Source: Mauremys mutica
Taxonomy: Eukaryota > Chordata > Testudines > Geoemydidae
DNA: 64,000 nt
Reading direction: 5' to 3'
Assembly: GCF_020497125.1 (NCBI RefSeq)
Contig: NC_059082.1
Location: 62,016,948-62,080,947 of the forward strand
A program made the position numbers and the translations under genes. The notes under the pieces were generated by a model that was not told the DNA's origin, did not search any database, and saw nothing but the letters and a program-made list of their open reading frames with translations. Numbering within the stretch: position 1 is the stretch's first letter; every line of letters begins with the position of its first letter. This document shows, piece after piece, positions 11,850 through 23,145 of this stretch.

Positions 11850-13083
11850 ACATTAATTACGCAAGTTTATGGAAAACAGAAACCATCCGACTAGCTTGAT
11901 AAATATGGATTACAAGTTTTGTTGCTAGAGGCCATAATGTTAAAGTAATAGACTTGGACTTCTGTAAAGCATTTGATGTTGTACCACATGACATTTTTAT
12001 TAAAAAACTAGAGTGATACAAAAATCTACATGGCACACATTAAATGTATTAAGAACTGGCTAACTGATAAGTCTCAGTCTAATGGTAAATGGGGAATCAT
12101 AGAGAAGTTGTGTTTTTAGTGGGGTCCTACTAGGATAGGTTCTTGGCCTTGCACTGTTTAATATTTTTATCAATAAGCTGAAAGAAAACATAAAATCATT
12201 ACCGATAAAGTTTTCAGATGATTGAAAAATGGGGGAGTGATAAATAATGAAGAGGACAGGTCACTGATACTGAGTGGTCTGGATCACTTAGTAAAGTGGG
12301 TGTGAGCAAATAATATGGGATTTAACATGGCCAAATGTAAAGTCATACATCTAGTAACACAGAATGTAGGCCATTTTTATAGGATGGGGGAGTCTATCCT
12401 GGGAAGCAATGACCGTGAAAATGACTTTGAGGGTTTATGGTAGATAATCTGTTGAACATAAACTCCCAGTGAGATGCTGTGGCCAAAAGAGCTAAATGCA
12501 ATCCTTGGATGTATAAACAGGGGAATCTCGAGTAGGAGTAGAGTCTGGTTATATTACCTCTGTATTTGACTGCTGCAGTAATGTGTCCTGTTCTGGTGTC
12601 CACAATTCAAGAAGGATGTTGATGAACTGGAGAGGGTTCAGAGAAGAGCCACAAGAATGATTAAAGGATTAGAAAACATACTTTATAGTGAAAGGCTCAA
12701 GGAGTTAAATCTATTTAGATTAACAAAGAGAAGCTTAAGGGGTGACTTGATCAGTCCTTTACATGGGAAGCAGATATTTGATAATAGTGGGCTTTTTCAC
12801 CTATGAGACAAAGGTATAACAAGATCCAATGGCTGGAAGTTGCAGCTAAGCAAATTTATACTGGAATTAAGGTGCCAGTTTTTAACAGTGAGGGTAATTA
12901 ATCTTTGGATCAATTTACCAAGGGTTGTGGTGGATCCTTTATCACAAGGCATTAAGTCAAAATTGGATATTTTTCTAAAATATATGCCTTAGTTCAAACA
13001 GGAGTACATTCCAGGAAGTCTGATGGACTGTGTAATATTAGATGATCACAGTTGTCCCTTCTGGATTTATAATAATCTATGAA
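11850..13083 (+). mobile_element. Old, degraded CR1 LINE (RT region to 3' end)
   Basis: Translation in broken frames gives reverse transcriptase hallmarks such as DLDFCKAFD near 11950, followed by text corresponding to the GVLLG-like and INKL-like blocks, then RT-tail words such as GAGAGGGTTCAGAGAAGAGC. The piece ends in the CR1 tail GTCCCTTCTGGATTTATAAT. Many stops and indels mark it as older than the CR1 at 18866-22122. It contributes no functional protein. Confidence 0.8.
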
Positions 13084-13223
13084 TGCTTCTCCCAATTTAT
13101 GGCAGGCTTAAAAGCCAAGGCTGCTTCTCAAGAAACTCCAGAAGGTCTTAACCTCCTCAATCTCATGGCATACTGCTGTCCTTTCAAGATGGAATACATG
13201 CAAGGTGGACTGTTGGGACTTTA

Positions 13224-14105
13224 GTATCAGAGGGGTAGCCATGTTAGTCTGGATCTGTAAAAAGCGACAAAGAGTCCTGTGGCACCTTATAGACTAACAG
13301 ACATACTGGAGCATAAGCTTTCGTGGGTGAATACCCACTTCGTCGGACGCATGTAATGGAAATTTCCAGAGGCAGGTATAAATATGCAGGCAAGAATCAG
13401 GCTAGAGATAACGAGGTTAGTTCAATCAGGGAGGATGAGGCCCTCTTCTAGAAGTTGAGGTGTGAACACCAAGGGAGGAGAAACTGCTTTTGTAGTTGGC
13501 TAGCCATTCAGTCTTTGTTTAATCCTGAGCTGATGGTGTCAAATTTGCAAATGAACTGAAGTTCAGCAGTTTCTCTTTGAAGTCTGGTCTTGAAGCTTTT
13601 TTGCTGCAGGATGAGTACCTTTAAATCTGCTATTGTGTGTCCAGGGAGGTTGAAGTGTTCTCCTACAGGTTTTTGTATATTGCCATTCCTAATATCTGAC
13701 TTGTGTCCATTTATCCTTTTACGTAGGGACTGTCCAGTTTGGCCGATGTACATAGCAGAGGGGCATTGCTGGCACCTGTTACATTGGTGGATGTTCAGGT
13801 GAATGAACCGGTGATGGTGTGGCTGATCTGGTTAGGTCTGTGATGGTGTCGCTGGTGTAAATATGTGGGCAGAGTTGGCATCGAGGTTTGTTGCATGGAT
13901 TGGTTCCTGAGTTAGAGTTACTATGGTGCAGTGCGTGGTTGCTGGTGAGAATATGCTTAAGGTTGGCGGGTTGTCTGTGGGCATGGTCTCTATTGCTTGT
14001 TGGGACTTTGTGTGTAACTGCACAAGAACCTCCCTCAATAGCTCTGTACTCCCCATGCAGACTGGTCAACATTGCTCCCTATGCACAAAGATCAAGTCAC
14101 TTGTA
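13224..14105 (-). mobile_element. Penelope-like retroelement, 5'-truncated
   Basis: Read on the minus strand, this piece ends in a 3' tail with GGGTATTCACCCACGAAAGC, GTCTGTTAGTCTATAAGGTG and TAACATGGCTACCCCTCTGA. The tail follows a coding remnant with a cysteine motif and a GIY-YIG endonuclease. That order (Cys-rich linker, GIY-YIG, 3' tail) is typical of Penelope-like elements of the Neptune type. The reverse transcriptase domain is absent. Solo tails of the same element are at 36489-36580 and 52503-52635. Confidence 0.8.
13508..14072 (-). pseudogene. Penelope-like element: Cys motif plus GIY-YIG endonuclease remnant
   Basis: Two frames on the minus strand together encode the C-terminal end of a Penelope-like polyprotein. 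The upstream part (13779-14072) carries PCNKPRCQLCPHI, a C-x4-C-x2-C arrangement followed by His, as known for the linker before the endonuclease. The downstream part (13508-13753, 81 residues) begins MYIGQTGQSLRKRINGHKSD. This has the YIG core, the conserved arginine of the SLRKR segment and His of NGH, followed by a VGEHFN motif with the family's glutamate. In Penelope elements this domain nicks target DNA to prime reverse transcription. A frameshift separates the two parts, and the GIY half and RT are missing or degenerate, so the copy is dead. Identification of the YIG core is firm; assignment to the Neptune subgroup is inference. Confidence 0.78.
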
Positions 14106-15329
14106 AAGGGGATAGGAGGAAGAGCAACACCTTGTACTCTTCAGTGCTCCTCCAGAGTCAGCATGACTCCATTCTGCCCTCTACATATGCCTATGGCATA
14201 AATGGAACAATGTAGCTTTGTATATCAAAGATGATCATCCCATTATACAGGTAATATTCTTATGTGAGAAGATAGTTTCATGCAGAATTTCAGGGACTGG
14301 CAGAAAATCCTAGGTAGGCACAATTATTGGTATCCCATCCTTTTCATTGGGAATGAAAAAAAAAGAAATGACATTGTAAAAATCGCCTTTAAAATGAAGG
14401 GGTCACTTTTTTCCTGTTTGAGGCAAAATACTTCTATCTTACACATTTGCATTTTTTTTATTACTTATGGATCAGAGATTTCTTAGTGAGAACAAATTTT
14501 GAGGATAATAAAACTATCCACATACACACACTGGAGAAAATGCTTTTAACTGGTGACAGCATGGGAAAAGTTATTTCTTCCTTTCTCTAAATCCCGATTA
14601 AGATATTCTGGTGGCCTAAGAATAAAGAACAAGGTCAATGAAAAGACTTGCATTTGTGGTCTTTAAAGATCCCATGTTACATATTATCAGTATAGCATTG
14701 ATAACTCTGGTGAAATTCTACTAACTACCTGTCTGTCTAATTCTCCCTGCAACTTGAACAGTTATTGTTGCCACTTTGCTGAGTGGCAGCAGAGTTCAGG
14801 ACCTTGCAAGTTGGTTTTCCATTGAAGGACAAATTAGTGATTCAGAATTTGGGTATTTTACTTTACACTAATCACTATACACTAATCATTTAGCAGAGAT
14901 GGTGAAACACACACCTATTTCAGAAATCTGAGCCAAGCCATCAATTCCTGGGTCTCAAGAAGCAGCTCAGCCCTAACAATGACTCTAGTTAGAGAGATTA
15001 AGGCAAAGAACAAACTGAAGTTTGCACCAGCTTCTCCAAAGAGAAATTGCATCATAACAATGCAGCATTTCTTCAGACTGAACAGTGTTTGGATAATGTT
15101 ACTATGCACTGAAAACTAATTTTTCTGTTCTGACTCATTGCAGTGGTGGGTGCAGTGGTTCCTTAATGTGTGTATATATGTCAGAAAGTGTATCGGAATC
15201 CATTGGGAAGAAAGTTACTACATAAATGATAATAAAAATAATAATACATTTTAGTTAAAAGTAGCTAAAGGAGATGTTTGAATTACTAAATACTAAAATC
15301 TGATAATCAAATCGCATGATTCAGGACAG
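14106..15329. other. No gene recognised
   Basis: No supported feature. Scattered short frames lack any domain character. Confidence 0.5.
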
Positions 15330-15711
15330 CAGTAGTAATTGAAATTTACAGATAAGCAAAATAGGGGAAAATGCTGCTTGACAATTTAGTTTGATGTAGA
15401 GATATTTACTTTGTATACTTTGACGTGATGTTGTGTTTTAATGGTTAAAACACTGTAACTGTTTTAAAGCTTTAACTTTTTGTGTCTTAACATCTACTGT
15501 CATTAAATAATTGTCTGAACCAGCCTTCCCATAATTTCTCATGTGTGAAAATTTAAATTGATGAAAATTGAAAAAAAAATGCTTAAACCCCATAATTTTG
15601 TGCAACTGAGAAAATTTAAATTGATAACAAAATGAAACAAATGCTTAAAAATAAACATTGATATTATCCATCTAACCTATAACAAAAAAAAATCGATTTC
15701 TGCCAAGCCTA
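15330..15711 (+). mobile_element. AT-rich inverted-repeat DNA element, right part
   Basis: The piece includes CTGTCATTAAATAATTGTCT and AAATTTAAATTGAT blocks, and ends ATTTCTGCCAAGCCTA. It matches the copy at 30217-30641 and the reverse complement of 44031-44416. The terminus CCAAGCCTA is the inverted partner of TAGGCTTGG seen at the other end of the sister copies. The left end is unclear here. Confidence 0.65.
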
Positions 15712-17522
15712 CTTACAGCTAACATTTTTTTTTCTAGGGACACAATGATCCTCAAACATTTTCATTATTTCTGCAAAGCTTTCCTCCCTCCATCTATGTG
15801 GAATGCATTGAATACAACTAGGTCTTCTGTGCCTGTTAGTGTTACAAGGAGGTCAGTCTTTTGCTCTTCCTTCAGTTTATTTGCCCTTGTGGCTTTCACA
15901 GCTGTTTGAACCTTTTCTAGGCACTTCCTGCATTTCTCCTGATTTTCAGGGCTGGTGGGGGAGTTACCCACACTAGCACAAGCTTTGTAGTAGCCACTGA
16001 AATGTTACCTCTCCCTGGGTCTTCAGCACACTGTGCTTTCTACTGCTGGGCCCACATAGTATCTTATTGAAGAGCAGAGCAGTGCCAAGATAAGCCCTTT
16101 ATGAACAGAACTATGTACAGGGATACGGTAGCAAACTTCCTACTGCTCTGTCCTGGGCTGCTTTGTTTCTGCCACAACAGGAAGTGATGTCACTGGAAAT
16201 CCAAAGATTGCAAGAAAAGAGTACAGGGAGGGTAGCATATGTACGCTTCCTGGAGGCCTTACTCTGTAATACATCCCTCATCTAGCATTGGTACTGGCTA
16301 TCTCAAGTGGTGATTGTTCTTTTCCCAGTGACGATGGTCAAACATACAAAGGTCAGCATAACTACCCTTGGGATGCAGGGAAAGACAGTGAATCTCGGTG
16401 CCTCTGCTGTCCCTACTGTTTATTGTCAGAGTGACAAGGATGGATTTATAATATATCCTCTCTTTTTATTCTTTCCTGCTTCTATGATCACCTTTTTAAT
16501 TCCTTGGGGATGTTTTACTTCATTTTCCAAACAAACTCTCTTCTCTACGTCTGGATCTCCCCTACCCCCACCCCTGCCCTTTATCATTTTGGGCCCTTGG
16601 GTGATTCTCTCTCTCTCTTTCTCTTTTTAAGTTGTGTTTTTTCTCTATTGTTTCACCCTTTAAGTTTAGCACCCTTTGGCACACGGCTACTGTTGTGATG
16701 GGCTCCCTAGGCAAGCAGGAACAGATTGATAAACATCTCATGCCACTAGAGAGAGACAAATAGCTAGAATCCTGTGTTTTATTGCAAATGCAAAATAACA
16801 CAAAATAAAATGAAAAGCAGCCTATCAAATGAAATGTAATGAAAAACTCCCCCCCTAGAAGGGGCTTCTGCAGCTCATGTCCCACAGGACTGGGCCCATC
16901 TCGCCACACCAGGTGTTGTGACCTAGTGCCTGAGGGTCACAGCGCAGCTCAGATTTAGCCTGCTGCCTCATCATCGTGCTAGTGGGAGCTGGGCCAAGTT
17001 TGAGTGAGTGGTGTTGCAACCCTAGAGTGGGGAGACGGGCCCAGCTCCATGGGCCAGGACCACTACTGTGGGGTGAATGTGTGGGGCAAACTCACTCTGC
17101 AAACCTCCCACCCACCCACTGGGATGGGAAACAAGGCATCCTATGGCCTCTCACCCCTGGGGGACAGAACTTGACACCTCCTGCCCCAGCCCTGCCAGGG
17201 CCTCCCACAATAAAAAAGAAAGGTTCCCAAAAAATAAAATGAAAGAATTTCTCTGCATTCTACAAATAACCACACTGTGTTTTACACACAGATGAGTGTG
17301 TGTGCATGCGCATCTCGGCTGGATTTTTGCATCTCTGTTTCTTTGCAGCTCTGATCTCACTGTTCAGAGTCTCTAAGAAGGCTTTAGATTTGTCAAATAT
17401 GTTTTAACTGGAGTTGTAAATGGGGGAACTCCTCCCCCCAAAACCCTCTCATTTGTAATGGGAACCTCTTCCTTAAGTGTTCTGAATAGTTGAGAAACCA
17501 AAGTACATAACCTACTGTATAG
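15712..17522. other. No gene recognised
   Basis: About 1.8 kb. A pyrimidine-rich stretch lies at 16597-16630. Overlapping frames at 16307-17295 show no conserved domain. Bases 17515-17522 are the left TSD of the next element. Confidence 0.45.
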
Positions 17523-17726
17523 CAGGGCCGGTGCTTATCAAGCAGGTGCTTGGGGCGGCAAGTCCAGAGCGGGGCGGCACTTTCAGGTATTCGGTGGCAA
17601 TTCGGCGGAGGGTCCCTCACTTCCGCTCGGAGCGAAGGACCTCCCGCTGAATTGCCGCCAATTACGATCGTGGCTTTTTTTTTTTTTGGGCTGCTTGGGG
17701 CGGCAAAACCCCCGGAGCCGGCCCTG
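17523..17726. mobile_element. Short hAT-type element, TIR CAGGGCCGG
   Basis: Starts CAGGGCCGGTGC and ends GGAGCCGGCCCTG. The flanks are a perfect 8-bp TSD, CTGTATAG (17515-17522 and 17727-17734). At 204 bp it is the shortest complete member of the family of 7495-7751. The phrase GCTTGGGGCGGCAA appears near both ends. Confidence 0.92.
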
Positions 17727-17734
17727 CTGTATAG

Positions 17735-18363
17735 CAATGTTTTCTGACAGAAACCTAGTAGATCACAAAATTGAATATTAATGTGAGTATTTCATCAAGT
17801 ATTCTCCATAGCTCAGTAAGAAAGAGATTGGCACTAAGGGTCCTTAGATTGTTTATTACAATGTCTTTTGAAGATGATTTTCATCTGGTGTACATTCAAG
17901 CTCTTCTGTCTCCTTCATTAATGAAATTGCTGATTAGGATGCAAAAATAATAACATTCAATTTGAAGCTGTGCTGAAATCACAGAATAAATCTTTTAGTC
18001 ATGCAGAACGGGCACCAAAATATCTCTGTTAATATGGTTTTATTTTAACAGTGACATTAGGTGGGATGCAGTAAGAGGTTCAAATAGAAGTGGATTTTTG
18101 AGGCAAAATATGAAAGAAATCAAATCCTTATATTTGTGTCTGTCTGAATTTCCTATTGAATTTGAGGTAATGATTTTTACCATGCTGGAATATTTTGTAG
18201 GTTGGCATATGGGCTGGATCATTGCAGTGGTTCAAAAGAACTGCATTATTCCAATCAGCTAACACGCCTGCCTGTTATACCCACTCCACAAAGAATCAAT
18301 GACAGAAAGAAGGAACTATCTATCAATGGTTCTGTCTTCCTAAAGATCAGAGCACCACACGTA
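17735..18363. other. No gene recognised
   Basis: Unremarkable AT-rich sequence. Confidence 0.5.
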
Positions 18364-18948
18364 GGCCTGGTCTACACTACAGAGTTAGATCGATGTACGT
18401 CGAACTAATTATATCAGTGTACACACTACAGCCTTATCCTAAGTGCCCTACTACACTGACATCATAACTCCACCTCCAAGAGAGGTGTAGGGCTTATGTT
18501 GGTGTACTTATGATGGTACAGTGTCTGTGTTGACTTGTCAATTTCTTTGACAAGAAAGCTGGGCAGCTAGAACCCAGCTGCCCCAGGCTCCCCGCTCCCA
18601 GCCAGGCTGCTGCCTCAATGCTCCCTGCTCAGGGAGCTGAGAAGTCCGGGCAGTTGCCCCCAACTCATAGCTGGGAGGGGGGTATCCAGGTGTCCAGGGG
18701 GGCAGCTGGGTTCCCGCTGTGGAGCTGCGTGGCGCTGAGAGCCTGGGCTCTCAGCCCCCCATGCTGCCCCTCTTCAGTTGGTGGGAGTGCTCTTGGTGAG
18801 GACATGCACCACCGACACAAGGAGGGTAGTGTGGACATCAGCGGTGGTTGTAAGTTGACCTAATATAGAATCATAGAATCTCAGGGTTGGAAGGGAACTC
18901 AGGAGGTCATCTAGTCCAACCCCCTGCTCAAAGCAGGACCAAACCCAA

Positions 18949-21489
18949 TTAAATCATCCCAGCCAGGGCTTTGTCAAGCCTGACCTTAAAAATCTCTAAG
19001 GAAGGAGATTCCACCACCTCCCTAGGTAACCCATTCCAGTTCTTCACCACCCTACTAGTGAAAAAGTTTTTCCTAATGTCCAACCTAAACCTCCCCCTCT
19101 GCAACTTGAGACCATTACTCCTTGTTCTGTCATCTTCTACCACTGAGAACAGTCTAGATCCATCCTCTTTGGAACCCCTTTTCAGGTAGTTGAAAGCAGC
19201 TATCAAATCCCCCCTCATTCTTCTCTTCTGCAGGCTAAACAATCTCAGTTCCCTTAGCCTCTCCTCATAAGTCATGTGCTCCAGCCCCCTAATCATTTTT
19301 GTTGCCCTCCGCTGGACTCTCTCCAATTTATCCACATCCTTCTTGTAGTGTGGGGCCCAAAACTGGACACAGTACTCCAAATGAGGCCTCACCAGTGCTG
19401 AATAGAGGGGAATGATCACGTCCCTTGATCTGCTGGAAATGCCCCTACTTATACAACCCAAAATGCCATTAGCCTTCTTGGCAACAAGGGAACACTGTTG
19501 ACTCATATTCAGCTTTTTGTCCACCATAACCCCTAGGTCCTTTTCTGCAGAACTGCTGCCCAGCCATTCGGTCCCTAGTCTGTAGCAGTGCATGGGATTC
19601 TTCCGTTCTAAGTGCAGGACTCTGCACTTGTCCTTGTTGAACCTCATCATATTTCTTTTGGCCCAATCCTCTAATTTGTCTAGGTTCCTCTGTATCCTAT
19701 CCCTACCCTCCAGCATATCAACCACTCCTCCCAGTTTAGTGTCATCTGCAAACTTGCTAATGGTGCAGTCCACACCATCCTCCAGATCGTTAATGAAGAT
19801 ATTGAACAAAACCGGCCCCAGCACCGACCCTTGGGGCACTCCACTTGATACCGGCTGCCAACTAGACATGGAACCATTGATCACTACCCGTTGAGCCCGA
19901 CCATCTAGCCAGTTTTCTATCCACCTTACCGTCCATTCATCCAGCCCATACTTCTTTAACTTGCTGGCAAGAATACTGTGAGAGACTGTATCAAAAGCTT
20001 TGCTAAAGTCAAGAAATAGCACATCCACTGCTTTCCCCTCATCCACAGAGCCGGTTATCTCATCATAGAAGGCAATTAGGTTAGTCAGGCATGACTTGCC
20101 CTTGGTGAATCCATGCTGACTGTTCCTGATCACTTTCCCCTCCTTTAAGTGGTTCAGAATTGCTTCCTTGAGGACCTGTTCCATGATTTTTCCAGGGACT
20201 GAGGTGAGACTGACTGGCCTGTAGTTCCCTGGATCTTCCTTCTTCCCTTTTTTAAAGATGGGCACTACATTAGCTTTTTTCCAGTCATCCGGGACCTCCC
20301 CTGATCGCCATGATTTTTCAAAGATAATGGCCAATGGCTCTGCAATCTCATCGGCCAACTCCTTTAGCACCCTTGGATGCAGCGCATCCGGCCCCATGGA
20401 CTTGTGCTCGTCCAGCTTTTCTAAATAGTCCTGAACTACTTCTTTCTCCACAGAGAGCTGGTCACCTCCTCCCCATACCGTGCTGCAGAGTGCAGCTGTT
20501 TGGGAGCTGACCTTGTCTGTGAAGACAGAGGCAAAAAAAGCATTGAGTACACTAGCTTTCTCCACATCCTCTGTCACTAGGTTCCCTCCCTCATTCAGCA
20601 AGGGGCCCACACTTTCCTTGACTTTCTTCTTGTTGCTAACATGCCTGAAGAAACCCTTCTTGTTACTCCTAACATCTCTGGCTAGCTGCAACTCCAAGTG
20701 TGATCTGGCCTTCCTAATTTCACTCCTGCATGCCTGAGCAATACTTTTATACTCCTCCCTGGTTATTTGTCCAGTCTTCCACTTCTTGTAAGCTGTTTTT
20801 TTGTGTTTAAGACGAGCAAGGATTTCACTGTTAAGCCAAGCTGGTCGCCTGCCATATTTACTTTTCTTCCTACACATCGGGATGGTTTGTTCCTGCAACC
20901 TCAATAAGGATTCTTTAAAATACAGCCAGCTTTCCTCGACTCCTTTCCCCGTCATGTTATTCTCCCAGGGGACCTTGCCCATCAGTTCCCTGAGGGAGTC
21001 GAAGTCTGCTTTTCTGAAGTCCAAGGTCTTTGTTCTACTGCTCTCCTTTCTTCCTTGTGTCAGGATCCTGAACTTGACCATCTCATGGTCACTGCCTCCC
21101 AGGTTCCCATCCACTATTGCTTCCTCTACTATTTCTTCACTGTTTGTGAGCAGCAGGTCAAGAAGAGCTTTTCCCCTAGTTGGTTCCTCCAGCACTTGCA
21201 CCAGGAAATTGTCCCCTACACTTTCCAGAAACTTCCTGGATTGTCTGTGCACTGCTGTATTGCTCTCCCAGCAGATATCAGGGTGATTAAAGTCACCCAT
21301 GAGAACCAGGGCCTGTGATCTAGCAACTTCTGTTAGTTGCTGGAAGAAAGCCTCGTTCACCTCATCCCTCTGGTCTGGTGGTCTGTAGCAGACTCCCACC
21401 ACAACATTACCCTTGTTGTTCATACTTCTAAATTTAATCATAACATAAGAACATAAGAATGGCCGTACCGGGTCAGACCAAAGGTCCAT
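18949..21489 (-). CDS. CR1 ORF2: endonuclease C-terminal half plus reverse transcriptase
   Basis: This 846-residue open frame encodes the retrotransposition enzyme of a CR1 LINE, which nicks chromosomal DNA and copies its RNA at the nick. Endonuclease (APE/EEP) motifs are VGVCYRPP (31-38), [10 protein letters not shown] (65-74) and SDHE (133-136, catalytic His). RT motifs follow: [10 protein letters not shown] (421-430), [13 protein letters not shown] (458-470), [14 protein letters not shown] (491-504, first catalytic Asp), [15 protein letters not shown] (549-563), and FADDTKLGG (580-588, the catalytic Asp pair). The C-terminal region runs from LEYCVQFW (704-711) to LDKALAGMI at the end. The RT is open throughout with all catalytic residues in place. 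However, the first 15 or so residues are read from the 3' end of a second CR1 inserted at 21443-21711, so the displayed start is artificial and the true N-terminal half lies beyond the insert. It is a transposon protein, not a host gene, and expression as shown is unlikely. Confidence 0.93.
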   Translation of the reverse strand: MDLWSDPVRPFLCSYVMIKFRSMNNKGNVVVGVCYRPPDQRDEVNEAFFQQLTEVARSQALVLMGDFNHPDICWESNTAVHRQSRKFLESVGDNFLVQVLEEPTRGKALLDLLLTNSEEIVEEAIVDGNLGGSDHEMVKFRILTQGRKESSRTKTLDFRKADFDSLRELMGKVPWENNMTGKGVEESWLYFKESLLRLQEQTIPMCRKKSKYGRRPAWLNSEILARLKHKKTAYKKWKTGQITREEYKSIAQACRSEIRKARSHLELQLARDVRSNKKGFFRHVSNKKKVKESVGPLLNEGGNLVTEDVEKASVLNAFFASVFTDKVSSQTAALCSTVWGGGDQLSVEKEVVQDYLEKLDEHKSMGPDALHPRVLKELADEIAEPLAIIFEKSWRSGEVPDDWKKANVVPIFKKGKKEDPGNYRPVSLTSVPGKIMEQVLKEAILNHLKEGKVIRNSQHGFTKGKSCLTNLIAFYDEITGSVDEGKAVDVLFLDFSKAFDTVSHSILASKLKKYGLDEWTVRWIENWLDGRAQRVVINGSMSSWQPVSSGVPQGSVLGPVLFNIFINDLEDGVDCTISKFADDTKLGGVVDMLEGRDRIQRNLDKLEDWAKRNMMRFNKDKCRVLHLERKNPMHCYRLGTEWLGSSSAEKDLGVMVDKKLNMSQQCSLVAKKANGILGCISRGISSRSRDVIIPLYSALVRPHLEYCVQFWAPHYKKDVDKLERVQRRATKMIRGLEHMTYEERLRELRLFSLQKRRMRGDLIAAFNYLKRGSKEDGSRLFSVVEDDRTRSNGLKLQRGRFRLDIRKNFFTSRVVKNWNGLPREVVESPSLEIFKVRLDKALAGMI

Positions 21490-21711
21490 CTAGCCCAGTA
21501 TCTGTCTACCGACAGTGGCCAATGCCAGGTGCCCCAGAGGGAGTGAACCTAACAGGCAATGATCAAGTGATCTCTCTCCTGCCGTCCATCTCCATCCTCT
21601 GACGAACAGAGGCTAGGGACACCATTCTTACCCATCCTAGCTAATAGCCATTTATGGACTTAGCCACCATGAATTTATCCAGTCCCCTTTTAAACATTGT
21701 TATAGTCCAGA
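21443..21711 (-). mobile_element. CR1 3' end nested inside the long CR1
   Basis: On the minus strand this insert reads as a truncated CR1 tail. It has CTAAGTCCATAAATGGCTAT, the GATCACTTGATCATTGCC block, GGTCTGACCCGGTACGGCC and a repeated TTCTTATG terminus. It splits the endonuclease domain between ESLW upstream and VMIKF downstream. It belongs to the subfamily of 1403-1595 and 37637-37822, which differs from its host, so that subfamily was active after the host CR1 landed. Confidence 0.88.
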
Positions 21712-22066
21712 GACTCTCAGGTTTTTCTGCAGTTTCATTCTGGAGCTCTGAGCAGTCATACTGCTCTCTTACATACAACGCAACTCCCCCACCTTTTCTG
21801 CCCTGCCTATCCTTCCTGAACAGTTTATATCCATCCATGACAGTACTCCAATCATGTGAGTTATCCCACCAAGTCTCTGTTATTCCATTTACATCATAAT
21901 TCCTTGACTGTGCCAGGACTTCTAGTTCTCCCTGCTTGTTTCCCAGGCTTCTTGCATTTGTGTATAGGCATGTAAGATAACTCACTGATCGTCCTGCTGT
22001 CCCAGTATGGGGCAGGAGCCCTCCCCTCTTGCACTCACCTACTTGTGCTTTCTCCCGATATCCCAC
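21712..22066 (-). pseudogene. CR1 ORF2 N-terminal endonuclease fragment
   Basis: This is the displaced first part of the CR1 ORF2 protein, in the same orientation as 18949-21489. Motifs are YTNARSLGNK (endonuclease start with catalytic Asn), NGITETWWDNS (catalytic Glu in ITETWW) and GRKGGGVALYVRE. The domain breaks off after KPESLW, exactly where the nested CR1 tail begins. The frame opens at 22066 without an obvious ORF1 upstream. Together with the downstream frame it would cover the entire endonuclease, but the 269-bp insert separates them. Confidence 0.85.
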
Positions 22067-22163
22067 TTCCCCACTTACCTCAGGGCTTTGGTCTCCTTCC
22101 CCCGGTGAACCTAGTTTAGATCCTAAGTATAGTTCGACTTAGGACTGTAGAATAGACATGCCC

Positions 22164-22772
22164 AATATAAAAAGTATTGTACTTGTAACTGTAGCTTAAT
22201 TCAACTTGAAAGAGCCTAGAGGAGCCATTAAAACCGTGCTACCAGGTGATTCTCAGATGATTAAGCCTAACTACATTCAGTTCGGTGGCAAAAAGGCTCC
22301 ACCAGGTTTAATGTCTACAAAGCACATTACCAGCATCCCGTATGCTGCATGCATGCTTGTGACATGGTACCAGCACATCCCCTAAGCCAGTACAAAGAAT
22401 CATGGGGTGGTACCTTGATATTTATGGAGTGAAACAAACAACTGACGTACCTCCTTACATATTTCATAACATCCATTTAACTCTGTTTGTCTGATGTCTC
22501 AATCAAAGCACCCCTATTCATCACTTCTGTCAAGCCATCTTATCTTGTGCTAGGTTGGGGCATACTTGTGCTAGCCTTCTAGAATGTGTTTACATGAATA
22601 TCTAGTGCTTAGCACTTCTTAGGAGCATCTGTGTTTTAGCAATGCTAGCAGTACTGTTGTCAAGTTCATGTACCAGACAGTGAACTTGTAAGTGTCTGCT
22701 TTAATACATGGACTGACTTTTTGGTTCAGAGCCTCTGGTTCAGACCTCAGGTCTTGCAAAGTCCCCATGTTC
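22164..22772. other. No gene recognised
   Basis: Unique-looking sequence with no supported feature. Confidence 0.5.

Positions 22773-22806
<34 letters not shown>
22773..22806. repeat. CT microsatellite
   Basis: About 16 uninterrupted CT units, ending in CTCCCCGCC. Confidence 0.95.
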
Positions 22807-22807
<1 letters not shown>

Positions 22808-23004
22808 CGCCTACAATTGCTTCTGGCTCAATTTAAGGTACTTTTGCAAAATTAAGACTATTAAATCACAAAAAGTAGATCACTCGATGCAGTTGTAAAT
22901 TGTATAATAGTGTGGGCAGAATTTGTAATGCAGACAAATATTTATTTAGGTCTGGATCAAATCCAGCCCTGCACAGCTACAAAAGGACATAAGATCTCCT
23001 TAGG

Positions 23005-23145
23005 GACATAGAAATTGTTATAGCAGCTCAGACCCATGGTCCATCTAACCCAATATTCTGTCTTTGACAGTAGCCAGCACCTGATGCCTGAGAGGAAGGT
23101 GCAAGAGATCCCTGGGTTGACAGATTCACCCTGATACATGGTATC
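23005..23145 (-). mobile_element. CR1 3' end, diverged
   Basis: The plus strand reads CAGACCCATGGTCCATCTAA, then CCCAATATTCTGTCTTTGAC and AGTAGCCAGCACC, the complement of the usual CR1 tail (GGACCNTTGGTCTGA). No coding part remains. Confidence 0.7.

Larger units (their letters stand above)
18866..22122 (-). mobile_element. Long CR1 LINE, near-complete endonuclease/RT region
   Basis: The minus-strand 3' end is the CR1 tail at 18866 (plus-strand reading AGAATCATAGAATCTCAGG). From it the element runs through a complete reverse transcriptase frame into an endonuclease domain near 22035. There is no ORF1 upstream, so the copy is 5'-truncated. It is interrupted at 21443-21711 by the 3' end of another CR1. 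Good preservation of the RT frame makes this the youngest large CR1 in the window. Confidence 0.93.
18364..22163. mobile_element. MITE (Harbinger-like termini) split by a CR1
   Basis: The left end GGCCTGGTCTACACTACAG (18364) pairs with the right end, whose complement reads GGGCATGTCTATTCTACAG (22163); 14 of 19 positions agree. The two halves (18364-18865 and about 22123-22163) are separated by the CR1 at 18866-22122, so the MITE is older than that CR1. The TGTCTACACT-like termini resemble those of the Harbinger element at 37237. No clear 3-bp TSD survives. Confidence 0.6.

Noticed and set aside
19592..19894. Plus-strand frames opposite the CR1 ORF2 (also 20480-21318)
   Set aside because: They are antisense shadows of the CR1 coding strand.
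18949..21489. The 846-codon frame as a host gene
   Set aside because: Endonuclease and RT motifs and the CR1 tail show it is a LINE ORF2.
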